From positions 1-8,623 of the forward strand of contig JBELIG010000134.1 of NCBI GenBank assembly GCA_042091035.1: 8,623 nt of DNA, given 5' to 3'. Numbering within the stretch: the first letter of the stretch is position 1; each line of letters begins with the position of its first letter. Source of the DNA: AM-2324 sp042091035. Its GTDB lineage: Bacteria; Bacteroidota; Bacteroidia; Chitinophagales; Saprospiraceae. A model generated the notes under the pieces. It made no database searches. It was not told the DNA's origin and saw only the letters and a list, made by a program, of their open reading frames with translations. Of the stretch, positions 1 to 6,243 are shown piece after piece. Made by a program: the position numbers and the translations under genes.

Positions 1-168
1 AGAACCTCAGCTATTATCTTAGTGGTTACATACTCAGAAGCACAATCCTCCCCTAATATATTGAGCTATTATTTTTAATCTTTGTTTATCAATAACCCAT
101 TGATAAGCCCCCCACTTTATTGTATTGAACGAAATTATTACATATAAACTTATTCAACTCATCAATTT
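1..168. other. Non-coding leader region upstream of nrdB
   Basis: No complete gene is visible. One plus-strand frame is open from the window edge to a TAA at 76-78 and could be the last 25 codons of an upstream gene, but it is too short to recognise. The 9-mer AGCTATTAT occurs twice (9-17 and 64-72). The region must hold the nrdB promoter, but I could not place a convincing -33/-7 pair in it. Confidence 0.4.
84..108. repeat. Inverted repeat upstream of nrdB, possible operator
   Basis: The arms TTATCAAT (86-93) and ATTGATAA (99-106) are perfectly complementary around the 5-nt spacer AACCC. The outer pairs G84/C108 and T85/G107 extend the stem to ten positions, one of them a wobble. No T-tract follows on either strand, so it does not look like an intrinsic terminator. 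Its place about 60 bp before the nrdB start would suit an operator or an mRNA leader hairpin. It does not resemble the NrdR-box consensus as I know it. The role is inference; the symmetry is seen directly. Confidence 0.4.
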
Positions 169-1149
169 ATGAACCAAGTAACTAACGAACCAATACTAAC
201 GGAAAATCCTGGCCGCTTTGTACTATTTCCAATCGAGCATGACGACATTTGGAACTTCTATAAAAAATCTGAAGCAAGTTTTTGGACGGCTGAAGAAATA
301 GATTTATCTGCAGATTTAATTGATTGGAAAACCAAACTTAACGATAACGAGAAGCATTTCATCAAACATGTACTTGCATTCTTTGCAGCAAGTGATGGAA
401 TTGTAAACGAGAATCTTGCGGAGAACTTCGTATCAGAGGTGCAGTACACAGAAGCTAAATTCTTTTATGGGTTTCAAATCATGATGGAAAATATCCATTC
501 TGAGACCTATTCTCTGCTTATAGATACTTATATATCCGATGTTGCAGAAAAGAGTAAGCTATTCAATGCAATAGACACCATGGATTGTGTTCGCAAGAAA
601 GCGGATTGGGCATTAAGGTGGATAGATAAGGGATCATTCCAAGAACGTCTGATAGCATTCGCAGCAGTTGAAGGAATATTCTTTTCCGGTTCATTCTGTT
701 CCATATTTTGGTTGAAGAAAAGAGGGCTTATGCCAGGCTTATCCTTCTCTAATGAGTTGATATCAAGAGATGAAGGTATGCATTGTGACTTTGCTTGCTT
801 GCTCTATAACGACCATATTAATACTAAACTAAGTATTGATACAGTTACAATGATCATCAAGGATGCTGTTGATATTGAAAAGGAATTTGTAACAGAATCG
901 CTTCCTGTGAATCTTATTGGAATGAATGCAGACCTGATGTGTCAATACATCGAGTTTGTTGCGGACCGTTTGCTATCTGCACTAAGATGTCCTAAAGTCT
1001 TTAATGTAGAGAATCCATTCCCATGGATGGATATTATTTCATTACAAGGAAAAACAAACTTCTTCGAGAAACGCGTAGGAGACTATCAGAAATCTGGAGT
1101 AATGACTGAGCGAGACAAGCAAGTCTTTTCTTTGGATGAAGACTTCTAG
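169..1149 (+). CDS. nrdB: Class Ia ribonucleoside-diphosphate reductase, beta (small) subunit
   Basis: This is the radical-generating R2 subunit, which pairs with NrdA in the cytoplasm to reduce ribonucleoside diphosphates to deoxyribonucleotides. At 326 residues it is slightly shorter than the mammalian protein, lacking its N-terminal extension. The di-iron ligands are all present at the expected spacing: Asp76, Glu107, His110, Glu168, Glu202 and His205, with the radical Tyr114 four residues after His110. Trp39 (SFWTAEE) matches the radical-transfer tryptophan. The C-terminal tail ending FSLDEDF matches the R2 peptide that docks on R1 (mouse ends FTLDADF). Long blocks such as FFAASDGIVNEN, MENIHSE and GKTNFFEKRVG are near identical to animal R2. 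The ATG at 169 is the first start before the conserved region. It is the first gene of an nrdB-barrel-nrdA run. Because the radical tyrosine is present, I read it as a Tyr-radical and not a Phe-containing (class Ic) enzyme; the actual metal (Fe or Mn) cannot be told from sequence. Confidence 0.97.
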   Translation: MNQVTNEPILTENPGRFVLFPIEHDDIWNFYKKSEASFWTAEEIDLSADLIDWKTKLNDNEKHFIKHVLAFFAASDGIVNENLAENFVSEVQYTEAKFFYGFQIMMENIHSETYSLLIDTYISDVAEKSKLFNAIDTMDCVRKKADWALRWIDKGSFQERLIAFAAVEGIFFSGSFCSIFWLKKRGLMPGLSFSNELISRDEGMHCDFACLLYNDHINTKLSIDTVTMIIKDAVDIEKEFVTESLPVNLIGMNADLMCQYIEFVADRLLSALRCPKVFNVENPFPWMDIISLQGKTNFFEKRVGDYQKSGVMTERDKQVFSLDEDF

Positions 1150-1179
1150 ATAAGATTTTAAGAACTAAAACTAATCACT

Positions 1180-1800
1180 ATGCGATTTCTAAAACACGTT
1201 TCATGTTTATGCTTATTGGTTTGCTTTTTTACTGCTGATATATCGGCACAAAAGTCATTTGCAAATAGCAATAACTCTATATCGACGAATGCTTTATGGG
1301 ATGCAAATGGTTTATTAAATCTTAGCATTGCTCGCAGGTTCAATAATGCAAAAAGCGAATTCCAATTAAATGTAGGTGTGGCATTAGCAGATGATCTATC
1401 CGAGGCTTGGGAGGGGGGTGACAGTGGTTACTCTTACCTATGGGATGGTGGAGCAGGCTTAATTCTAACTTATAGAAGGTATATACTTCGTAAAGGACGT
1501 GGCTTATTTGTACAGGCACAAACTAGGTTTTTTGCACCCGATTGGAGTTACCAAGAGAATGGCAGCACTGAATGGACAGCAGTTGATAATGATATACTCT
1601 TCAATCCAGCAGCACATGTGGGCTTTAAATGGAACATAGGAAAAGGAAGAGTATTTATTGCTCCTTTTCTGGGGGTAAATATTAACCTAGGAGATTTTGA
1701 ATCAGAGAGCGGGGTTGTGTTGCATGCGGAAGATGGAGAAGTATTTGGAGGAGGGGCTGCTAGTCCGGACTTTGGACTGAATATAGGTCTGAACTTCTAA
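1180..1800 (+). CDS. Secreted small beta-barrel (outer-membrane-like) protein of unknown function
   Basis: I do not recognise a named family. The 206-residue product starts with a clear signal peptide: a positive start (MRFLKH), a hydrophobic and cysteine-rich core at residues 8-18, and a probable signal peptidase I site after ISA at residue 23. There is no lipobox at that position. The mature part is rich in Gly, Asn and aromatic residues and shows alternating strands, for example GLILTYRRYI (about 93-102), GLFVQAQTRFF (108-118), VFIAPFLGVNINL (148-160) and a final FGLNIGLNF. A terminal Phe on a last beta strand is typical of outer-membrane barrels recognised by the BAM machinery. The mature size would suit a small barrel of about eight strands. 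It begins 30 bp after nrdB with no terminator between, so co-transcription with nrdB is likely. Nothing in the sequence ties it to nucleotide metabolism. Localisation is a fair inference; function is unknown. Confidence 0.75.
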   Translation: MRFLKHVSCLCLLVCFFTADISAQKSFANSNNSISTNALWDANGLLNLSIARRFNNAKSEFQLNVGVALADDLSEAWEGGDSGYSYLWDGGAGLILTYRRYILRKGRGLFVQAQTRFFAPDWSYQENGSTEWTAVDNDILFNPAAHVGFKWNIGKGRVFIAPFLGVNINLGDFESESGVVLHAEDGEVFGGGAASPDFGLNIGLNF

Positions 1801-1879
1801 ACATAAACATGAAGCGTGTTTCGCTTATAGTATAAATATCAATAGTTAATTACTGACAACAATAATAACCCAAACTTAA

Positions 1880-4375
1880 ATGAGTTTAATCATCCCAAAC
1901 GCTGCTGAGCAGCAAAAACAAGAAAATATAGGTGCAATGAAAGTATTAAAAAGAACTGGAAAATATGAAGATGTAAGCTTTGACAAAATCACAGCACGCA
2001 TCAGGAAGTTGTGTTATGGTTTAAACCAGAACTACATCAATTATATTGAGATCTCAAAGAAAGTGATTCAAGGTCTTTATGATGGGGTGACGACTACAGA
2101 GCTTGATAATTTGGCTGCAGAGACAGCTGCAACAATGGCAGCAACACACCCAGATTATGCTATTCTGGCTGCTCGTATAGCAGTATCCAACTTACACAAA
2201 AACACAGATAAGTCTTTTTCAAGAACAATGGAGAGTCTGTATGACTACATTGATCCAAAGACTGGAGATAAAGCTGGATTGATCAGTGATGAGACTATCG
2301 AAGTGGTTCGGGCAAATGCTGATAAGTTAGATTCCTCAATCATTTTCGACAGAGATTATGAATATGATTATTTTGGTTTCAAAACTTTAGAGCGTTCATA
2401 CTTACTTCGTATGAAAGGGCAAATTGTAGAGCGTCCTCAGCATATGATCATGCGTGCGGCAGTTGGGATACATGGAGCAGATATTGAATCAGCAATCCTG
2501 ACATACAATTTGATGTCTGAAAAGTGGTTTACCCACGCAACACCGACATTGTTTAATGCAGGTACGCCGAAACCTCAGCTTTCATCTTGTTTCTTACTTT
2601 CTATGACGGATGATAGTATTAGTGGTATTTTTGAGACCCTATCCAGATGTGCAAAAATCTCGCAGTCTGCAGGAGGTATAGGACTTTCTATTCACAATGT
2701 AAGAGCGAAAGGAGCCTATATTAAAGGTACAGGTGGTACATCAAATGGTATCGTACCCATGTTGAAGGTATATAATGACACAGCAAGATATGTAGATCAA
2801 GGTGGTGGTAAGCGAAAAGGTGCATTTGCCGTGTACATGGAGCCTTGGCATGCAGATATCGAGGAATTCTTAGAATTGAAGAAAAATCATGGTAAAGAAG
2901 AAATGAGAGCCCGTGATTTATTCTATGCAATGTGGATTTCTGATCTTTTCATGGAGCGTGTACAAAATAACGAAGACTGGTCGTTGTTCTGTCCGAATGA
3001 AGCGCCAGGCCTTCATGATGTATATGGTGGTGAATTTGAAGCACTGTATCATCAGTACGAAAAGGAAGGAAGAGCACGATCTACTGTAAAAGCACAAGAT
3101 CTTTGGTTCCATATCTTAGAAAGTCAAATTGAAACAGGTACGCCATATATTCTATACAAAGACGCTTGTAATAAGAAGTCTAATCAAAAGAATCTTGGAA
3201 CGATCAAATCTTCAAACCTATGTACGGAGATTGTAGAGTATACTGCTCCAGATGAGGTTGCAGTTTGTAATCTAGCTTCGATATCCTTGTCTAAGTTTGT
3301 TGGTGAGGATAAATCATTTGACTTTGATAAGTTATATGAAATTACAAGGGTAGTAACGCGTAACTTGAATAAGATCATCGACATCAATTATTATCCAATT
3401 CCGGAAGCACGTAACTCAAATATGCGTCATCGTCCAATTGGTATAGGTGTACAAGGACTTGCAGATGCATTTATTAAAATGCGTTTCCCATTTGATAGTC
3501 CAGAGGCTAAACAGTTGAATAAAGATATTTTTGAGACCATTTACTTTGCTGCACTTACGGAGTCAAATCAGATGGCACATGAGGAAGGTTCTTATCAAAC
3601 GTTTGAAGGATCTCCAGCATCACAAGGTATCTTACAATTTGATATGTGGAATGTAACGCCTTCGGATCGTTGGGATTGGAATGCTTTACGTACAAATGTG
3701 ATGGAAAATGGTATGCGTAACAGCTTGCTTTTAGCACCTATGCCAACAGCGTCAACTTCGCAAATTTTGGGTAATAACGAATGTTTTGAACCATTCACCT
3801 CCAATATTTACAGTAGACGTACCTTGTCAGGAGAGTATATCATAGTGAACAAATATCTACTTAAAGATCTTGTTGGTCTTGGTCTGTGGAATGAAACTAT
3901 GAAACAGCGTTTGATGGCAGCCAACGGATCTATACAGCAATTTGACGAAATTCCTGCTGATGTTAAAGAGATCTATAAGACTGTTTGGGAGATTAGTCAG
4001 AAGGTCGTGATAGATATGGCAGCAGATCGTGGGGCTTATATCTGTCAGAGCCAGAGTATGAACCTATTCTTGGAGAATCCGAACTTCTCGAAGTTGTCAT
4101 CTATGCACTTTTATGCATGGAAGAAAGGACTCAAGACAGGTATGTACTACCTAAGGTCTAAAGCTGCAGTGGATCCAATTAAATTTACAATAGCTCAGAA
4201 CTTACAGGAAAGTCGAGTATCTAAAACTAGTTCTGAAGGTTTGAATGTGGAAAATACACAAACAAACAATGATGCTACTAGTATGGATACAAATACAAAT
4301 GTAGAAATGAAAGTAGAAGATGCACCGCAGGTTTGTAGTCTAGATGATCCAGACTGCCTAATGTGTGGTAGCTAA
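1880..4375 (+). CDS. nrdA: Class Ia ribonucleoside-diphosphate reductase, alpha (large, catalytic) subunit
   Basis: This catalytic subunit reduces ribonucleoside diphosphates, using the radical supplied by NrdB. From residue 20 it aligns without gaps to human RRM1 over the parts I could compare. The N-terminal ATP-cone (about 20-110) keeps Asp76, equivalent to human Asp57, which is needed for dATP inhibition. Active-site residues are Cys237 and Cys463 (redox pair), Asn446, thiyl-radical Cys448 and Glu450 (NLCTE). Radical-transfer tyrosines are Tyr756-Tyr757 (GMYYLR). The C-terminal shuttle cysteines are Cys826 and Cys829 in the tail CLMCGS. The Cys237-Cys448-Cys463-Tyr756 spacings equal the human ones. 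An Asn/Thr-rich linker (about 785-814) precedes the tail. The start is uncertain: ATG 1880 has an in-frame stop directly before it and no Shine-Dalgarno, whereas ATG 1937 (residue 20) matches the human Met1 and follows an AGGTG. A terminator lies just downstream. Function is very secure; only the first 19 residues are in doubt. Confidence 0.97.
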   Translation: MSLIIPNAAEQQKQENIGAMKVLKRTGKYEDVSFDKITARIRKLCYGLNQNYINYIEISKKVIQGLYDGVTTTELDNLAAETAATMAATHPDYAILAARIAVSNLHKNTDKSFSRTMESLYDYIDPKTGDKAGLISDETIEVVRANADKLDSSIIFDRDYEYDYFGFKTLERSYLLRMKGQIVERPQHMIMRAAVGIHGADIESAILTYNLMSEKWFTHATPTLFNAGTPKPQLSSCFLLSMTDDSISGIFETLSRCAKISQSAGGIGLSIHNVRAKGAYIKGTGGTSNGIVPMLKVYNDTARYVDQGGGKRKGAFAVYMEPWHADIEEFLELKKNHGKEEMRARDLFYAMWISDLFMERVQNNEDWSLFCPNEAPGLHDVYGGEFEALYHQYEKEGRARSTVKAQDLWFHILESQIETGTPYILYKDACNKKSNQKNLGTIKSSNLCTEIVEYTAPDEVAVCNLASISLSKFVGEDKSFDFDKLYEITRVVTRNLNKIIDINYYPIPEARNSNMRHRPIGIGVQGLADAFIKMRFPFDSPEAKQLNKDIFETIYFAALTESNQMAHEEGSYQTFEGSPASQGILQFDMWNVTPSDRWDWNALRTNVMENGMRNSLLLAPMPTASTSQILGNNECFEPFTSNIYSRRTLSGEYIIVNKYLLKDLVGLGLWNETMKQRLMAANGSIQQFDEIPADVKEIYKTVWEISQKVVIDMAADRGAYICQSQSMNLFLENPNFSKLSSMHFYAWKKGLKTGMYYLRSKAAVDPIKFTIAQNLQESRVSKTSSEGLNVENTQTNNDATSMDTNTNVEMKVEDAPQVCSLDDPDCLMCGS

Positions 4376-4405
4376 AAATATTTATATCGTTCAATAATCA
4401 TCGTG

Positions 4406-4440
4406 TCGGGCTCTTTTCTTGGGAGGGCCCGATTTTTTTT
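4406..4440 (+). terminator. Rho-independent terminator after nrdA
   Basis: The arms TCGGGC (4406-4411) and GCCCGA (4427-4432) pair perfectly. The inner positions T4412/G4426, C4413/G4425 and T4414/A4424 extend the stem to nine positions around a 9-nt loop. Eight consecutive T residues follow (4433-4440). It starts about 30 bp after the nrdA stop and should end the nrd transcript before padR. Confidence 0.9.
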
Positions 4441-4443
4441 GTA

Positions 4444-4497
4444 AAAAACAGTATACCTAATTTGGTTATGCATAATTAAATTAGGTATATTGTTTTT
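4444..4497. promoter_or_regulatory. 54-bp near-perfect palindrome, putative PadR operator and promoter
   Basis: The sequence is symmetric about the point between 4470 and 4471, with no loop. Of 27 opposed positions 24 are complementary and the other three (4451/4490, 4464/4477, 4465/4476) are G/T. It includes perfect 12-bp arms TATACCTAATTT (4452-4463) and AAATTAGGTATA (4478-4489), the central TTATGCATAA (4466-4475), and outer A5/T5 runs. It ends at the base before the padR ATG. PadR repressors are dimers that bind inverted repeats in their own promoters, so autoregulation is the likeliest role. A weak Bacteroidota-like promoter lies inside it: TTTG at 4461-4464 and TATATTG at 4486-4492, 21 bp apart. 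If that promoter is used, the transcript would have almost no leader. Because the mismatches are all G/T and a T-run closes it, an RNA hairpin or weak second terminator is an alternative. Confidence 0.7.
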
Positions 4498-4830
4498 ATG
4501 AAATCAAAGAACTATTTATCTGGTACAATATCTACAATTATTCTCGCTCAACTTCGAAGTAATAGGGTCATGTATGGATATGAGATCTGTCAAAAGGTGA
4601 GAGAGTTAACTGGGGCAGAGATTCAATTGACGGAAGCAGCCATTTATCCATCACTGCATAAACTCGAAAAGGCTGGATCGATAGGGGCCTATAAAGAGAA
4701 AGTGAATGGTCGAGTTCGAAAGTATTATCATTTAATTGAAGGTCAGGAGTCATTTGTAGAAGCTCAAATTGAAGAATTAATTCAGTTTACCATCAATCTT
4801 CAATCGGTTTTAAAGCCTTCAAAAACATGA
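4498..4830 (+). CDS. PadR-family transcriptional regulator
   Basis: The 110-residue product is a short (subfamily-2-like) PadR protein: a winged helix-turn-helix plus one C-terminal dimerisation helix. Visible family marks are the first helix ending in LSGTISTIILAQL (7-19), the MYGYEI motif (25-30), the recognition segment LTEAAIYPSLHKLEKAG (about 44-60), and the wing with RVRKYYHL (67-74). The last 30 residues form the dimer helix. PadR proteins are usually repressors released by small ligands or by antirepressor-type partners. The ATG at 4498 fits the usual family start. No Shine-Dalgarno is visible because a long palindrome abuts the start codon. The stop overlaps the next start as ATGA, indicating translational coupling with the membrane peptidase gene, the probable regulatory target. 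The ligand cannot be predicted. Confidence 0.93.
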   Translation: MKSKNYLSGTISTIILAQLRSNRVMYGYEICQKVRELTGAEIQLTEAAIYPSLHKLEKAGSIGAYKEKVNGRVRKYYHLIEGQESFVEAQIEELIQFTINLQSVLKPSKT

Positions 4831-5507
4831 TTGAAAAAATAATTGACCAAAAGCTTCGAGCTGCTGGACTAAAAAATAGACGCCTTAGATCAGAGTTACT
4901 GGATCATTTTATGTGTAGCTATGAGTTTCATTTAGAGCAATACTGTGATCCATCTCTTGCGACCGGTCGGGTTGTTGAAGAAATAAATTCCAATGATCTT
5001 GGTTCTCTGAATCACTCCTATTTCATCCTTAATCTTAAAAGTAATATACACATGAATGTATTATGTTTTAGTCTAGTGACTGTATTGGCTTTCTTTGGAT
5101 TTAGTCAAATGAATGATGAAGATCCTCCTTCAATTATTCCTATCAAAGACGGTATTATAGTTTCCGAATTCGGAATGAGGATTCATCCAATCAAAAAGAT
5201 TGAGAAAATGCATACAGGGATAGATATAAAAGCTGCTGAAGGTACAGCGGTCTTTGCCCCTGAGTATGCTGTCGTGAAAGAAACAGGTTATCATAACAAG
5301 AAAGGGAATTACATTGTATTGAGCCATGATGAGATCTATGAAACACAGTATTTTCACCTCAAAGAAATTGTAGTAAGTACGAATCAGGAAATTTCGAAAG
5401 GGACATTTATAGGTACTGTTGGATCCACCGGAGCATCCATAAAAGCTCATTTACATTATGAGTTGTTGAAGAATGGTAAACAAGTGGATCCGAAAGATTA
5501 TTTATAG
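4827..5507 (+). CDS. Membrane-anchored M23 (LytM-like) metallopeptidase coupled to PadR
   Basis: The 226-residue product has three parts. Residues 1-70 carry no signal peptide and include a helix with LRSELLDHFMCSYEFHLEQ-like character. This resembles the small N-terminal module (Leu-Leu-Asp-His plus Cys) I associate with Bacteroidota proteins encoded beside PadR. Residues about 76-93 are a hydrophobic membrane segment. Residues about 108-226 are an M23 peptidase domain with GMRIHP (116-121), HTGID supplying Zn ligands His129 and Asp133, His177 in YFHL, and HLHYE with His208 and Zn ligand His210. All LytM catalytic positions are therefore present, so an active zinc endopeptidase on periplasmic peptidoglycan is expected, with the N-terminus in the cytoplasm. 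The four-base ATGA overlap with padR indicates one operon. An alternative start at Met76 (5052) would give a 151-residue protein with a signal-peptide-like start. The gene ends tail-to-tail with the Sir2 gene, overlapping it by 6 bp. The M23 assignment is firm; the role of the N-terminal part is inference. Confidence 0.88.
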   Translation: MIEKIIDQKLRAAGLKNRRLRSELLDHFMCSYEFHLEQYCDPSLATGRVVEEINSNDLGSLNHSYFILNLKSNIHMNVLCFSLVTVLAFFGFSQMNDEDPPSIIPIKDGIIVSEFGMRIHPIKKIEKMHTGIDIKAAEGTAVFAPEYAVVKETGYHNKKGNYIVLSHDEIYETQYFHLKEIVVSTNQEISKGTFIGTVGSTGASIKAHLHYELLKNGKQVDPKDYL

Positions 5508-6197
5508 CTCTTTCAGGATTTTGTCGTATAAAGCAGCCATTCCCGTGGTTGCTTTATCGTTTATAGCACTTACACGGTCTGAAGGTAATCCTGCCATATT
5601 CAAACTTGCTTTAGGATCTATATAGAAAACCGGGGCATCTGGTGGAGCAAATTGATACAAACTGGCAGCTGGATACACCTGCATAGATGTACCAATTATA
5701 AGCACTATATCTGCACTAGCACATTCCTTAGCAGCAGGTTCTATCATGGGAACATCTTCTCCGAACCAAACGACTTGAGGTCGTAATTGGCCACCCTTTG
5801 GACATAAATCTCCAGTTTGTATATCACCCTCCCAGTATTTAATATAATCTGGATCAATAGTTGATTTTACTTTCCTTAGTTCACCATGCAAATGAATGAT
5901 ATTCGTTGAGGCTGCTCGTTCGTGAAGATCATCAACATTCTGCGTTATTACCACTACATTAAAGTGTTCCTCAAGTTTTTTTATATAATGATGGGCGGCG
6001 TTAGGTTCAACAGTGTGTAGGCTGGCTCTTCGTTGATTATAAAATTGTTGTACCAGATCTGGGTTTCTTTGAAATCCTTCCGGTGTTGCAACGTCCATGA
6101 TATCATGACCTTCCCATAAACCGTCAGCATCTCTAAAAGTAGGTACTCCGCTTTCTGCGCTTACACCTGCTCCCGTTAGAACGACAATCTTTTTCAT
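5502..6197 (-). CDS. cobB: Sir2-family NAD-dependent protein deacylase (CobB-like, class III)
   Basis: This cytoplasmic sirtuin removes acyl groups from protein lysines, using NAD+ and releasing nicotinamide and O-acyl-ADP-ribose. NAD-binding motifs are GAGVSAESGVPTFRD (9-23) and GTSMQVYPA (169-177); TQNVDDLH (85-92) lines the nicotinamide pocket; His104 (HLHGE) is the catalytic base; WFGE lies at 144-147. Tyr53 and Arg56 (FYNQRR) form the YxxR pair that in E. coli CobB and SIRT5 recognises succinyl, malonyl or glutaryl groups, so desuccinylase activity is likely. The small zinc-ribbon region (about 108-140) holds only one cysteine (Cys132) and cannot form a four-cysteine zinc site. The length of 231 is normal for bacterial CobB. 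The start codon is the first ATG before the conserved KKIVVLTGAG. It diverges from the CoA-transferase gene across 46 bp. The family is certain; the symbol is by similarity. Confidence 0.93.
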   Translation of the reverse strand: MKKIVVLTGAGVSAESGVPTFRDADGLWEGHDIMDVATPEGFQRNPDLVQQFYNQRRASLHTVEPNAAHHYIKKLEEHFNVVVITQNVDDLHERAASTNIIHLHGELRKVKSTIDPDYIKYWEGDIQTGDLCPKGGQLRPQVVWFGEDVPMIEPAAKECASADIVLIIGTSMQVYPAASLYQFAPPDAPVFYIDPKASLNMAGLPSDRVSAINDKATTGMAALYDKILKEL

Positions 6198-6211
6198 ATA
6201 TTTGGTTTGTT

Positions 6212-6219
6212 TAACTTTG
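6212..6219 (+). promoter_or_regulatory. Bacteroidota-type -7 promoter element
   Basis: TAACTTTG matches the TAnnTTTG -7 consensus of Bacteroidota sigma factors exactly. It lies 24 bp before the CoA-transferase start codon, which would give a leader of roughly 15-20 nt. A good -33 TTTG at the usual 19-21 bp spacing is not present, so strength and use are uncertain. Confidence 0.4.
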
Positions 6220-6243
6220 CCTAAAGATTATAAAAAAATATAG

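Noticed and set aside
1158..1343. A 61-codon minus-strand frame over the start of the barrel gene
   Set aside because: The plus frame there encodes a textbook signal peptide, and the minus frame has no motif.
1812..1826. Small hairpin AAGCG-TGTTT-CGCTT before nrdA, considered as a terminator
   Set aside because: The stem is only 5 bp and no T-tract follows, so it is too weak to call a terminator or riboswitch.
2721..3804. Several 60-70 codon minus-strand frames within nrdA
   Set aside because: They are antisense to strongly conserved NrdA sequence, and their products have no recognisable features.
4444..4497. The palindrome as a transposon end or MITE
   Set aside because: There is no flanking target-site duplication, no second copy in the window and no transposase. 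Its position directly before a PadR gene fits an operator better.
5130..5450. A 106-codon open frame on the minus strand
   Set aside because: It lies wholly inside the M23 peptidase domain, whose catalytic motifs are clear in the plus frame. The minus-strand product is rich in Phe, Tyr and Cys with no recognisable motif.
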